Shown: piece after piece, positions 7,466 through 16,313 of the stretch
Layout: each line of letters starts with the position of its first letter
Position numbering within the stretch: the first letter of the stretch is position 1
NCBI RefSeq assembly: GCF_965214215.1
Contig: NZ_CBDCBD010000002.1
Coordinates: 1 to 64,000, forward strand
Length of the DNA: 64,000 bases
DNA from: Poriferisodalis sp965214215
Lineage (GTDB): Bacteria > Actinomycetota > Acidimicrobiia > Acidimicrobiales > Poriferisodalaceae
Direction of reading: 5' to 3'
The notes under the pieces: model-generated
Seen by the model: only the letters and a program-made list of their open reading frames with translations
What the model was told of the DNA's origin: nothing
The model's database searches: none
Translations under genes and position numbers: made by a program

Positions 7466-8644
7466 CTACTGGTGCGGCGAGTCTCGCAGGGCCGCGAGGC
7501 CGGGCAGATCTCCGTGTTCGATGAGTTCGAGGCCCGCCCCTCCCCCAGTCGAGATGTGATCCATGTACGGGGCAATGCCGAACTGGGCCACCGCTGCTGC
7601 GCTGTCGCCGCCGCCGACAACAGTGAACGCCCGGCAGTCGGCCAACGACTGAGCCACTGCACGGGTTCCTGCAGCAAATCTCTCGTCTTCGAACATGCCC
7701 ATCGGGCCGTTCCAAAAGACGGTGCGAGCTCCAGCGATGACGTCGTCGAACTCGGCTGCCGAGCCAGGCCCGATATCGAGGCCGCAGCAACCGTCGGGCA
7801 GGCTGCGACCCATCTGGCGCACCGTGCCGCCAGCGTCGAGGGCGGTGATGTCGGCAGGCAGCACGATGTTGGCGCCGCTGCCCAACAGGCGCGTGCAGGT
7901 CTCGATGAAGTCGGGTTCGCACAGCGAATCGCCGATGGAGTGCCCGAGAGCGGCGAGGAACGTGAAGCACATGCCTCCGCCGATGACCAACGTGTCCACT
8001 ACTGCGAGCAGCGCCTCGACCACGCCGAGCTTGTCGCTGACCTTGGCACCGCCCAGCACCGCCACAAACGGCCGCTTGGCATCGGTTCGCAAGCCGCCGA
8101 GCACCTCGGCTTCTCGGTGGAGCAACCGGCCGGCCGCGCTCGGCAGGCGCTGCGGGGGCCCGACGATGGATGCGTGCGACCGATGGCTTGCACCGAAGGC
8201 GTCGTTCACGTAGCCGTCAAACGGCATCGAAGTCGCGGCGCCGCCGAAGCGGACGACGACCTCGCCCGCAAGGAGGGCGTCGACGAATGCGGGATCGTTG
8301 GCCGTCTCGCCTGCGTGGAAACGAAGGTTCTCGACCAAGGCGATATCGGGAGCTGCCTTTCCCAAGCGCTCAGCGACAGGCGCCAACGAATATCGCTCCT
8401 CGGGCGTGCCCGAAGGGCGGCCGAGGTGCGAGCACGCGGTCACGGCCGCTCCCCGCTCAGTCAGCCAGTTCAGTGTCGGCAGCGCCGCCCGTATGCGCAG
8501 GTCGTCAGCGATCTCAGGTTGCCCGTCCGGCACGTCGCGCAGCGGGACGTTGAAATCGCAGCGAACCAAGATGCGCCTGCCGTCAAGGCCGCCGAGTCGC
8601 TGCTCGAGATCCTCGAGCAGCGGCAGACCGCCAGCGACGCTCAT
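7466..8644 (-). CDS. pgk: Phosphoglycerate kinase
   Basis: Transfers phosphate from 1,3-bisphosphoglycerate to ADP. The start at 8644 gives 392 aa, the usual length, and overlaps the gap stop as ATGA; a longer in-frame start at 8695 would run into gap. Family signatures: RRILVRCDFNVPL near the N-terminus, SHLGRPSG, ENLRFHAGE, YVNDAFGASHRSHAS, LGGAKVSDK, the nucleotide stretch FWNGPMGMFE and the C-terminal GGGDSAAAV ... HISTGGGAGLELI. Confidence 0.97.
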   Translation of the reverse strand: MSVAGGLPLLEDLEQRLGGLDGRRILVRCDFNVPLRDVPDGQPEIADDLRIRAALPTLNWLTERGAAVTACSHLGRPSGTPEERYSLAPVAERLGKAAPDIALVENLRFHAGETANDPAFVDALLAGEVVVRFGGAATSMPFDGYVNDAFGASHRSHASIVGPPQRLPSAAGRLLHREAEVLGGLRTDAKRPFVAVLGGAKVSDKLGVVEALLAVVDTLVIGGGMCFTFLAALGHSIGDSLCEPDFIETCTRLLGSGANIVLPADITALDAGGTVRQMGRSLPDGCCGLDIGPGSAAEFDDVIAGARTVFWNGPMGMFEDERFAAGTRAVAQSLADCRAFTVVGGGDSAAAVAQFGIAPYMDHISTGGGAGLELIEHGDLPGLAALRDSPHQ

Positions 8645-9645
8645 CGGTTGCAGGTGATGCCCACGAGGTCCACCAGCCGGTTCGAGTAACCCCATTCGTT
8701 GTCGTACCAGCCGAGCACCTTCACCATGGTGCCCATCGCCATCGTCAGGCCCGCGTCAAAGACGCAGCTCGCCGGATTGCCCACGATGTCGCTGCTCACG
8801 AGCGGGTCCTCGGAATAGTCCAACACTCCGGCGAGAGGTCCGTTGGACGCAGCGGCGGCGAAGGCCTCGTTCACTTCTTCGACGCTGGGGCTGGCGTCGA
8901 GAGTCGCCGTGAAGTCGGTGATCGAGCCGTCGGGGATCGGCACCCGCAGCGAGGTTCCGTCGAGTCTGCCCGCCATCGACTGCAGCACCAGCCCGGTCGC
9001 TCGGGCTGCGCCGGTCGATGTCGGGATGATGTTCACCGCAGAGGCGCGGGCCCGTCGCAAGTCGGAATGCGGCCCATCGACCAGCGACTGGTCACCTGTG
9101 TAGGCGTGGATGGTCGTCATCAGGCCCTGCTGGACACCGAATGCCTGGTCGAGCACCTGCACCATGGGCACAAAGCAGTTGGTGGTGCAGCTCGCATTCG
9201 AGACCACCTTGTGCGCCTCGGGGTCGAAGTCGGCGTCGTTCACGCCCACGACGAATGTGGCATCCGCGCCCGATGCCGGAGCCGACACGATCACCAGCGG
9301 CGCGCCAGCATCGAGGTGCATCGCCGCTTTGTCACGGGAGGTAAAGATGCCCGTCGACTCCACCACCGCATCGACGCCGTAGTCCGCCCACGGCAAATCC
9401 GCCGGGTTGCGCTCCGACAGCACCGGCAGCACCGTGCCGTCGATCGAGATGCCGCCGTCGGTCGCCGCAATGTCGTGCGGCAGGTTGCCCAGCACCGAGT
9501 CGTACTTGAGCAGGTGAGCCATGGTGGCGGTGTCGCCAAGGTCGTTCACCGCCACGATCTCGATGTCGCAGTCGGGGCGGTCGGCCGCCCGGTAGAAATT
9601 GCGTCCGATACGGCCGAAGCCATTGACGCCTACGCGCACGCTCAT
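8641..9645 (-). CDS. gap: Glyceraldehyde-3-phosphate dehydrogenase
   Basis: Oxidises and phosphorylates glyceraldehyde 3-phosphate with NAD. At 334 aa it shows the Rossmann start VGVNGFGRIGRNF, the catalytic motif SNASCTTNC (active-site Cys), the His of TTIHAYTGDQ, and WYDNEWGYSNR at the C-terminus. First gene of the gap-pgk-tpiA operon. It is only 89 bp from rapZ; the yvcK and whiA genes that normally lie between them are missing. Confidence 0.97.
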   Translation of the reverse strand: MSVRVGVNGFGRIGRNFYRAADRPDCDIEIVAVNDLGDTATMAHLLKYDSVLGNLPHDIAATDGGISIDGTVLPVLSERNPADLPWADYGVDAVVESTGIFTSRDKAAMHLDAGAPLVIVSAPASGADATFVVGVNDADFDPEAHKVVSNASCTTNCFVPMVQVLDQAFGVQQGLMTTIHAYTGDQSLVDGPHSDLRRARASAVNIIPTSTGAARATGLVLQSMAGRLDGTSLRVPIPDGSITDFTATLDASPSVEEVNEAFAAAASNGPLAGVLDYSEDPLVSSDIVGNPASCVFDAGLTMAMGTMVKVLGWYDNEWGYSNRLVDLVGITCNR

Positions 9646-9706
9646 CTGTTGCAGTCCTGTTCGCTCTGCGAGCCCGGCAGGCTGCCTGTGCCCCGGCCCG
9701 TTCTGT

Positions 9707-9722
9707 CGCTAGCTGTCTAGCG
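9707..9722. other. Stem-loop between rapZ and gap
   Basis: CGCTAG-CTGT-CTAGCG is a perfect 6-bp inverted repeat with a 4-nt loop, 13 nt beyond the rapZ stop. The motif GCTAGCGGGC or a close variant occurs twice here. No T-run follows, so it may be a weak attenuator, a processing site, or a scar where yvcK-whiA is missing. Confidence 0.4.
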
Positions 9723-9734
9723 GGCAGAGCGTCG

Positions 9735-10682
9735 CTAGCGGGCGATGTCGCGGTGGCGGCAGTGAAGTTCGTGACCCTCCGAGGCCAGCAGGCGGGTGAC
9801 TTCTTCGGCAAATGCCACGCTGCGGTGCCTGCCGCCCGTGCAACCCAGCGCAATCGTCAGATACGACTTGCCCTCGGCGCGATAGGACGGCAACAACGCT
9901 TCGAGAAGTGGCAGGAGATGCGATAGGAACGTGCCGGTTGCCGGCTGGCCGAGCACCCACTCGCGCACCCCTGGATGCAGCCCGGTGTAGGGCCTCAGCT
10001 CGGGCACCCAATGCGGATTCGGCAGGAAGCGGCAGTCGAACACCAGATCGGCTTCGGTGGGCACGCCGTGCTTGTAGCCGAACGACATCACCGCAGTGCG
10101 CATCTGCTGATCGTCGCCTGACGCGCCGAATTCGTCACGCACCCGATCGCGCAATTCGTGCACATTCAGATCGCCCGTATCGATGACGACATCGGCCGTC
10201 TCGCGCACATCGGCGAGCAGCTCGCGCTCCAGCTCGATCGCATCGACGACCGACTCCGCAACCGGCTCCGCGCCAGACGGCCCCGAGACCGGGGCGACCG
10301 CGGGCAGATCGGCGGTATGCAGCGGGTGGCGCCGCCGGGTGTCGTCGTAGCGCCGCACCAGCACATCGGTCGGCGCATCCAAATACACGACTCGCACGGA
10401 GGCGTTGCGCTCACGTAGCTGCGTGACCGCCGTGACGAGATCCTCCCGGTACTCGCGGGTACCTGCCACGAGCGCGACGCGGCGCAGCCGGGAACCGGGG
10501 CGGGCCACCATGTCGGCCACATCCCCGATGAGGTGGGGCGGCAGGTTGTCGATGACGAACCAGCCGACATCCTCAAGCGCATTCGCGGCGGTAGAGCGGC
10601 CCGCGCCCGAGGAACCGGCCACAATGACGAACTCCGGCCCCCCAGCCACGAGGTGGATCGTATTGGGCCAACCGCGTCGCAC
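9735..10682 (-). CDS. rapZ: RapZ family RNase adapter / nucleotide-binding protein
   Basis: A P-loop protein of the RapZ/YvcJ family. Seen: Walker A AGSSGAGRST, then DVGWFVIDNLPP, the central SFGYKHGVP, DCRFLPNP, and the C-terminal GCTGGRHRSV. A GTG at 10682 gives 315 aa; a GTG at 10649 (304 aa, beginning just before PEFVIVAG) is equally possible. The longer reading from 10805 is rejected because its first 40 codons lie in intergenic repeats. The role in actinobacteria is uncertain; in E. coli the protein controls GlmZ small-RNA decay. Confidence 0.92.
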   Translation of the reverse strand: MRRGWPNTIHLVAGGPEFVIVAGSSGAGRSTAANALEDVGWFVIDNLPPHLIGDVADMVARPGSRLRRVALVAGTREYREDLVTAVTQLRERNASVRVVYLDAPTDVLVRRYDDTRRRHPLHTADLPAVAPVSGPSGAEPVAESVVDAIELERELLADVRETADVVIDTGDLNVHELRDRVRDEFGASGDDQQMRTAVMSFGYKHGVPTEADLVFDCRFLPNPHWVPELRPYTGLHPGVREWVLGQPATGTFLSHLLPLLEALLPSYRAEGKSYLTIALGCTGGRHRSVAFAEEVTRLLASEGHELHCRHRDIAR

Positions 10683-10710
10683 TACGGGTACGGGTGTGCC
10701 GCCGACCTGA

Positions 10711-10770
10711 GAGGCTGAGCCCCGGGCCCGAGCGGCCCGCGAGCGCAGCGAGCTAGAGCGGGAAACACAG
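10711..10770 (+). repeat. Dispersed intergenic repeat, copy A
   Basis: Shares the core GAGCGGCCCGCGAGCGCAGC followed by GAGC-N2-GAGCGGGA with copies at 10776, 34631, 41361 and 46225. GGGCC-CGAGC-GGCCC inside it can form a short stem. It lies between uvrC and rapZ. Confidence 0.75.
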
Positions 10771-10775
10771 TGCGA

Positions 10776-10842
10776 AGCCGTGGCCCGAGCGGCCCGTGAG
10801 CCCAATCACATGAGCATTTGGGAACTAGAGCGGGAAGCAAGA
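10776..10842 (+). repeat. Dispersed intergenic repeat, copy B (diverged)
   Basis: Begins GCCGTGGCCCGAGCGGCCCG like copies D and E and ends with AGAGCGGGAAGC, but the middle is replaced by an unrelated AT-richer stretch of about 20 bp. It follows copy A after 5 bp, so the uvrC-rapZ gap holds two tandem members. Confidence 0.65.
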
Positions 10843-10881
10843 GGTGACGCAATGAAACGTTCCGCCAATCCGCGCAGGTTC

Positions 10882-12756
10882 TCAGGAACCCGGAGGTGAC
10901 ACGGCCGGGTGGGTCGCGGCGTAGACGGCCTCCGCGACGGCATCAGGCAGCCAGCTCAACGCCCGCAGTTCTTCCAGCGACGCCAACTTCACCGCACCGA
11001 CGCCCCCGACTTCGCGCACCAGGCGTGCACGCCGCTTGTCCCCCAGACCGGCGATACCGTCGAGCACCCCCCGCTTGATGGCCTTGCTGCGCAGCCTTCG
11101 GTGATACGACACCGCGAATCGATGGCTCTCGTCGCGCACTCGCTGCAGCAGATACAGCGCCTCTGACTGCCGCGGGATCCGCACTGCCTCCGAACGACCC
11201 GGCACGAAGACCTCTTCGAATTGCTTCGCGAGCGAGCACACCGGAATCTGCTCTCGCAAGCCCAGCTCGTCGAGCACCGCCGCCGCAACACTGAGCTGTC
11301 CCTTGCCGCCGTCCACCACCAACAGCTGCGGCGGGTAGGCGAATCGTCCCTGCTCAGCCGCAGGCAAATCGCGCTCGGCCAGGTAATTCCGCAGACGCCG
11401 GCGCAGCACCTCGTCCATGGCTGCGTAGTCGTCGTTGCCCTCGACGTTGCGAAGCCGGAAATGGCGGTACTCGCTGCGGCGTGGCAGGCCGTCTTCGAGC
11501 ACCACCATCGAGCCCACGTAGTTCGTGCCCTGCAGATGGCTCATGTCGTAGCACTCAATACGCAGGGGCGGCTGTGGCAACTCCAGGTGCTCTGCCAACT
11601 CGTTCAGCGCGCGGGCGCGGCTGTTGTGGTCGCTGCCGCGTCGCAGCCGGTGCCGCGCGAGCGACTCGCGGGCGTTGTGGCGCGCCGTGTCCATCAGTGC
11701 GCGCTTGTCGCCCCGCTGCGGGATGCGCAGCGTCACCCGAGAGCCTCGCCCCGAACTCAGCCACTGCTCGTACAAGCCGGTCTCCGCGGGCAATTCGGGG
11801 ACGAGCACCAGCTTCGGCCAGCCCAGCGGATTCTCCTCGTGGTACAGCCCCGACAGCACCCGGGAGACCAGCTGGGGACCATCGAGCGCTTCGACCTTGT
11901 CGACCACGAAGCCGCGCTGGCCCATCACGCGCCCCTTGCGCACGAAGAACAGCTGGACGGCCGCCTCCAGCTCATCGTCGCTGATGCCGATGACGTCGAA
12001 GTCCTCGTTGCGGGTCCCGGCAAGCTGCTGCTTCTCGATCGCACGCCGCACGCTGCCCAGGCGGTCCCGCAGCCGCGCAGCCAGCTCGAACTCCAGTTCC
12101 GCCGAGGCGTCAGCCATGCGCTGTTCGAGATCATTGACAATGGCCTCGGTGTCCCCCTCGAGGAAACGGACCAGATCCCGCACGAGCCGGTCGTAGGAGT
12201 CTGAGTCGATCTCGTCGACGCACGGTCCAGCGCACTGCTCGATGTGGTACAGCAAGCACGGCCGGCCGAGCCGTTGATGGGTCTTCAGCTTGCTGTCGCT
12301 GCAGGTTCGGATCGGGAACGTCCGCAGCAGGAGGTCGAGCGTCTCCCGGATGGCATATACGTGGCCGAACGGGCCGAAGTACCGGTTCCCGCGCTTGCGC
12401 CGCCCCCGAATCACCATCGCCCTGGGCCACTCGTCGAGGAGCGTGACAGCGAGGAACGGGTACGACTTGTCGTCTCGTAACCGGACGTTGAACCTCGGCT
12501 GATGCCGCTGGATGAGGCTGTACTCCAGCATCAGCGCCTCAACCTCGGTGGCGACCTCGATCCATTCGACGGATGCAGCTGTGGCGACCATCTGGGCGGT
12601 GCGCGGATGCAGCCCTGCGGGATCGCCGAAGTAGCTGTTCAGCCGGGAGCGCAGGCTCTTGGCCTTGCCGACGTAGATGATGCGGCCGTCCGCATCCAGG
12701 AATTGGTAGCTCCCGGGCGTATCCGGTACCGATCCCGCTGCCGGGCGCAAACCCAC
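10882..12756 (-). CDS. uvrC: UvrABC excinuclease subunit C
   Basis: Makes both incisions in nucleotide excision repair. 624 aa starting at GTG. Domains in order: GIY-YIG nuclease (PGSYQFLDADGRIIYVGKAK, residues about 14-95), UVR helix (about 200-240, LEFELAARLRDRL), the RNase H-like endonuclease domain (IECYDMSHLQGTNYVGSMVV and VVDGGKGQLSVA), and C-terminal helix-hairpin-helix repeats (GIAGLGDKRRARLV). It heads the conserved uvrC-rapZ block. Confidence 0.97.
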   Translation of the reverse strand: MGLRPAAGSVPDTPGSYQFLDADGRIIYVGKAKSLRSRLNSYFGDPAGLHPRTAQMVATAASVEWIEVATEVEALMLEYSLIQRHQPRFNVRLRDDKSYPFLAVTLLDEWPRAMVIRGRRKRGNRYFGPFGHVYAIRETLDLLLRTFPIRTCSDSKLKTHQRLGRPCLLYHIEQCAGPCVDEIDSDSYDRLVRDLVRFLEGDTEAIVNDLEQRMADASAELEFELAARLRDRLGSVRRAIEKQQLAGTRNEDFDVIGISDDELEAAVQLFFVRKGRVMGQRGFVVDKVEALDGPQLVSRVLSGLYHEENPLGWPKLVLVPELPAETGLYEQWLSSGRGSRVTLRIPQRGDKRALMDTARHNARESLARHRLRRGSDHNSRARALNELAEHLELPQPPLRIECYDMSHLQGTNYVGSMVVLEDGLPRRSEYRHFRLRNVEGNDDYAAMDEVLRRRLRNYLAERDLPAAEQGRFAYPPQLLVVDGGKGQLSVAAAVLDELGLREQIPVCSLAKQFEEVFVPGRSEAVRIPRQSEALYLLQRVRDESHRFAVSYHRRLRSKAIKRGVLDGIAGLGDKRRARLVREVGGVGAVKLASLEELRALSWLPDAVAEAVYAATHPAVSPPGS

Positions 12757-12873
12757 ACCCGCAGGCTATGAGACTGAGGCCAATAGGTGGATACGGCGAA
12801 GGCGTGTAGTAAGTTTCGCCGACGTAAGGCCAGATCTCGGGGTGTGGGCATTGGCGTGCACCCCGATTGGCAT

Positions 12874-12892
12874 GATGCGGCGGTACCGCATC
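12874..12892. promoter_or_regulatory. Hairpin upstream of the signalling operon
   Basis: GATGCGG-CGGTA-CCGCATC is a perfect 7-bp inverted repeat 27 nt before the ATG of the STAS gene and just before its AGGAGG ribosome site. A second weaker pair, GGGGTG / CACCCC, lies about 25 bp upstream. It may be an operator or a 5' leader structure for the operon at 12920-18538. Confidence 0.45.
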
Positions 12893-12919
12893 TCGTAGCT
12901 GCGCAGGAGGCTGCACAAC

Positions 12920-13255
12920 ATGGAACTCGCACAGGAGCGGGACGCAGGCACGAACGTGATTAGTCCCGCGGGCCGGGTGGACGGATCGAATTCCGCCGAA
13001 TTCCACGAGGCGCTCGTCGGCGCCATGTCTGACGATGACAACCGCGTCATCCTCGACATGGGCGGAATCGATTACATCAGCAGCGCCGGCCTCCGCGTCC
13101 TGCTGCTCATCGCGCAACATCTTGGCGGCATTTCGACCCCCTTCGCTGTCTGCTCCCTTGCAGCCTCGGTCGACGAAGTATTCCGAATCAGCGGCTTCAA
13201 CCAGATCATCACCGTGTTCGGGACGCTCGACGAGGCGAAGTCTCAGCTGGCATAA
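12920..13255 (+). CDS. STAS-domain anti-sigma factor antagonist (RsbV/SpoIIAA-like)
   Basis: A 111-aa single STAS domain. The motif DMGGIDYISSAGLRVLL holds the conserved Ser (54 or 55) that the partner kinase phosphorylates and a PP2C phosphatase dephosphorylates. AGGAGG precedes the ATG. First gene of a tight operon (8 bp to the next) with a receiver-PP2C phosphatase, an anti-sigma-like kinase, a binding lipoprotein and a histidine kinase: a complete partner-switching switch with its sensor. No sigma factor gene is in the window. Confidence 0.9.
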   Translation: MELAQERDAGTNVISPAGRVDGSNSAEFHEALVGAMSDDDNRVILDMGGIDYISSAGLRVLLLIAQHLGGISTPFAVCSLAASVDEVFRISGFNQIITVFGTLDEAKSQLA

Positions 13256-13263
13256 CCAGGCCG

Positions 13264-14439
13264 ATGTCACAGCCTTGGCGCATCCTCGTCGTCGACGACG
13301 AGCCCGATCTCGAGCCGCTCGTCCTGCAGCGAATGCGGCGACACATCCGCAGCGGCAAGTACGAATTCGAGTTCGCAGGAAACGGTCTGGAAGCGCTCGA
13401 GAAGCTGCGGGCCGACGACACCATCGACCTGGTGCTCTCGGACATCAACATGCCCCAGATGGACGGGCTCACCCTGCTGTCACAGCTCGACTCGCTGAAT
13501 CAGGACCTGAGGGCGGTGATCATCTCCGCCTACGGCGACATGGGCAACATCAGGACAGCCATGAACCGGGGCGCGTTCGACTTCGTCACCAAGCCGGTCG
13601 ACTTCGACGACCTGCAGATCACGATCGAGCGCACGGTCGAGCATCTGCGACAGTGGCGGGAGGCCACCGCGTCACGCGACAAGCTCGTCACGCTGCAGAA
13701 CGAGCTGGACATCGCCTCGAACGTGCAGCAGTCCATCCTGCCCGACGACTTCCCCGAGACGGCGACCTACGAGATCAACGCCAACATGGTGCCGGCGCGC
13801 AACATCGGCGGCGACTTCTACGACTACGTCGCAGTGCCCGACGACCGGATGTTCGCGACCGTCGCGGACGTATCCGACAAGGGCATCCCCGCGGCACTGT
13901 TCATGATGTCCAGCCGGACTGCGCTCAAGGGTGCTGCGATCGGCACCGGCTCGCCACGAGAGGCGCTGATCGAAGCCAATCGGGTCCTGCAGGCCGACAA
14001 TCCGACGTTCATGTTCGTAACGGTCATCATGGCGGTGTACGAGCCTCGCTCCGGCTCGGTGACCTACGCCAGCGCCGGGCACGACCCGCCCGTCGTCGTG
14101 CGTGCCGACGGCAGCGCCGAGCAGATGCCGGGCACCGGCGGCATGGCCTTGGGCATCGCCCCCGAGCCGGTCTTCGCATCGAACCTCACCGAGAACTCGC
14201 TGACGCTCGCCCCCGGCGAGACGCTCGTGCTGTACACAGACGGCGTCAGCGAGGCAATGAACGTCGATCAGGAAGAATTCGGGACCGAACGGATCCTGCA
14301 CATCTTCGACGGCAATCCTCCCCGCAACGCCGAGGACGCCATGACAGCGATCTTCGGCGCGGTTGCAGAATTTGCCGGCGAAGCTCCCGCCTCCGACGAC
14401 ATCACGTGCCTGGCCCTGCACCGGAACGCCTCATCGTGA
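13264..14439 (+). CDS. Response regulator with PP2C (SpoIIE/RsbU-type) phosphatase output
   Basis: 391 aa. Residues about 5-125 are a receiver domain: acidic pair in VVDDEPD, phospho-acceptor Asp about 60 in LSDINMPQMDG, Ser/Thr switch in IISAYGD, Lys about 110 in VTKPVD. A short helical linker leads to a PP2C/SpoIIE domain with metal-binding Asps in GGDFYDY, ADVSDKGIPAALFM, LYTDGVSEA and SDDITCLAL. Phosphorylation by the kinase at 16310 would gate dephosphorylation of the STAS protein upstream. Confidence 0.92.
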   Translation: MSQPWRILVVDDEPDLEPLVLQRMRRHIRSGKYEFEFAGNGLEALEKLRADDTIDLVLSDINMPQMDGLTLLSQLDSLNQDLRAVIISAYGDMGNIRTAMNRGAFDFVTKPVDFDDLQITIERTVEHLRQWREATASRDKLVTLQNELDIASNVQQSILPDDFPETATYEINANMVPARNIGGDFYDYVAVPDDRMFATVADVSDKGIPAALFMMSSRTALKGAAIGTGSPREALIEANRVLQADNPTFMFVTVIMAVYEPRSGSVTYASAGHDPPVVVRADGSAEQMPGTGGMALGIAPEPVFASNLTENSLTLAPGETLVLYTDGVSEAMNVDQEEFGTERILHIFDGNPPRNAEDAMTAIFGAVAEFAGEAPASDDITCLALHRNASS

Positions 14440-14524
14440 GCCAGCCACACTATTTCACCGAACCCTCGACTGTTCTGCTTGCAGGCGTCCGGCGCCTGGG
14501 AGCCGCCACCACGGAGCACCGCTC

Positions 14525-14953
14525 ATGCGACGTTCGTTGAACATCACGCCGTTGCCGGGCGCTGCGGCAGCTGAGGCGCTCCCACGCATCGTGGCGTTCG
14601 TGGAGGAGATGGCCGAGTTGGACGACTGGGCACCAGACCTCGTCCTGCGGTCCAATCTGATCCTCGAAGAGCTCATCTTGAACACGCTCACCCATGGGCG
14701 CACCAGCGGGCTCAGCGACATCGAGATCACCTTGGAGAGCGGCGAGAACTCGGTCGCGATCACACTCGTCGACGACGGCGCCGCATTCGACCCCCTGAAC
14801 GACGAGCCGCCGCCCGACACCGATCTGCCGCTGGCTGAGCGCTCGATCGGCGGATTGGGCCTTCACCTGGTGCGCACGATGGCCGAAGATCTCGCCTACG
14901 AGCATGCGGACGGCAAGAACCACCTGACGCTGGTCGCACGGGCTGGCGGCTGA
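14525..14953 (+). CDS. Anti-sigma factor serine kinase-like ATPase (RsbW-type)
   Basis: 142-aa GHKL ATPase without a HisKA domain: N-box LILEELILNTLTHG, G1 VDDGAAFDP, G2 GGLGLHLVRTMA. This is the compact form of RsbW/SpoIIAB-type kinases that phosphorylate STAS antagonists and bind sigma factors. The ATG at 14525 has GGAG 8 nt upstream; 85 bp separate it from the phosphatase gene. Confidence 0.9.
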   Translation: MRRSLNITPLPGAAAAEALPRIVAFVEEMAELDDWAPDLVLRSNLILEELILNTLTHGRTSGLSDIEITLESGENSVAITLVDDGAAFDPLNDEPPPDTDLPLAERSIGGLGLHLVRTMAEDLAYEHADGKNHLTLVARAGG

Positions 14954-14963
14954 CGGGACTCCC

Positions 14964-16313
14964 ATGCGCTTGCGCCTGCCAGCATTTCGGCGCGCAGGCG
15001 CCTCAGCAACGATCCGGGCCGTTGCGGCCCTCGGCGTCGTCGCTGCTGTCACCGCGGGGCTCAGTGCCTGCAGCGACGCCGTGAGCGATCAGGCGCCGGA
15101 CGATGCCGACGCGCCGGGCTCGATCGCCGCTCCGGCACGCCCCACCGTCCCTGATGCGCTCGACGTCGAGACGGGTGTCTATCCCGACCGAGTGGTGTTC
15201 GGGCAATCGGCTGCGCTGAGCGGATCGGCAGCCGAACTCGGCGTTGGCATGCGCCTGGGAATCTTGGCTGCCTTCGAAGAGGCCAACCGGGCCGGGGGGG
15301 TGAACGGGCGACGGCTCGAATTGACGTCGCTCGACGACAGGTACGAGCCCAACGACGCCATCAAGAACACGACTGCCCTCATCGAGAGCGGGGATGTGTT
15401 CGCGCTGATCGGCGCCGTGGGAACGCCGACATCGCGCTCTGCGACGCCCGTGGCTGCCGCGGCGGGCGTTCCCTACGTGGCACCGTTCACTGGGGCCGGC
15501 TTTCTGCGCAACGACGACTGGTCCAACATCGTCAACCTTCGTGCCTCCTATGCCCAGGAGACCGAGGAAATGGTGGAACGCCTGACCGCCGACTTGGGCA
15601 TCGAGCGCATTGCCGTGCTCTTCCAGGACGACTCCTTCGGCCGAGCGGGGTACTTCGGGGCACTCGCCGCACTCGAACGACGCGATATGGAGCCCGTCGC
15701 GATCGGCTTCTATCCGCGCAACACCACCGCCATCAAGACGGCCCTGCTGGACCTGAAGGCAGGCGAACCCGAGGCGGTCATCATGGTGGGCGCTTACGAA
15801 CCCGTCGGCACCCTGATCTCGTGGTCGCGCAACACCGGTTTTGACCCGGTCTTCATCACGTTGTCGTTCGTCGGCGCGAATGCGCTCGCCAACCAGCTCG
15901 GCGCTGTCGGCGAAGGCGTGCTCGTCACCCAAGTGGTGCCGTTCCCGTTCGACAATTCCACGCCGGTCGTGGCCGCTTACCAGGCGGCATTGGAATATGT
16001 GGGCACCCTGCACTCAACGTTGGACCACGTCGCCCCCGACCCGGTGCCCGGCTTCGTGTCGCTGGAGGGCTACATCGCAGGCAGGCTCGCCATCGCAGGA
16101 TTGGAGCAGTGCGGCAACGCTGTAACGCGCCGATGCTTCCTGAACGCCATCTTGGGCGCCGACGAGGTCGACATCGACGGCTTCACGCTGTATTTCGGCG
16201 ACGGCGAGAGCATGACCGAAGACAATCAAGGCTCCGATGCAGTGTTCGTCACCCAGATCGGTTCCGATGGCAACTACCTACCGCTCGACACGCTCGCCAG
16301 CCTGGATCCATGA
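14964..16313 (+). CDS. Periplasmic-binding-protein type 1 lipoprotein (LivK-like sensor component)
   Basis: 449 aa. Signal peptide with lipobox GLSAC (Cys about 36) anchors it to the outer face of the membrane. The body is a type 1 periplasmic-binding fold of the branched-chain amino acid / amide class: VVFGQSAALSGSAAELGVGM, ALIGAVGTPTS, VLFQDDSFGRAGYFGAL, EAVIMVGAYEPVG. No permease or ATPase gene is adjacent. Its stop overlaps the next gene (ATGA), a membrane histidine kinase, so it most likely presents a ligand to that sensor rather than to a transporter. Confidence 0.85.
   Translation: MRLRLPAFRRAGASATIRAVAALGVVAAVTAGLSACSDAVSDQAPDDADAPGSIAAPARPTVPDALDVETGVYPDRVVFGQSAALSGSAAELGVGMRLGILAAFEEANRAGGVNGRRLELTSLDDRYEPNDAIKNTTALIESGDVFALIGAVGTPTSRSATPVAAAAGVPYVAPFTGAGFLRNDDWSNIVNLRASYAQETEEMVERLTADLGIERIAVLFQDDSFGRAGYFGALAALERRDMEPVAIGFYPRNTTAIKTALLDLKAGEPEAVIMVGAYEPVGTLISWSRNTGFDPVFITLSFVGANALANQLGAVGEGVLVTQVVPFPFDNSTPVVAAYQAALEYVGTLHSTLDHVAPDPVPGFVSLEGYIAGRLAIAGLEQCGNAVTRRCFLNAILGADEVDIDGFTLYFGDGESMTEDNQGSDAVFVTQIGSDGNYLPLDTLASLDP

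Noticed and set aside
10683..10805. N-terminal extension of RapZ and similar Ser/Arg-rich extensions elsewhere
   Set aside because: The codons come from the intergenic repeats; homologous repeats give similar peptides (SLRSRAARA) at unrelated genes.
13035..14540. 501-codon plus-strand frame over the STAS and phosphatase genes
   Set aside because: Arg-rich, motif-free and wholly overlapping two well-supported genes in another frame.
14964..16313. Reading the binding lipoprotein at 14964 as part of an amino-acid importer
   Set aside because: No permease or ATPase genes are adjacent; the gene overlaps a histidine kinase gene. The true importer operon is at 46304-51194.
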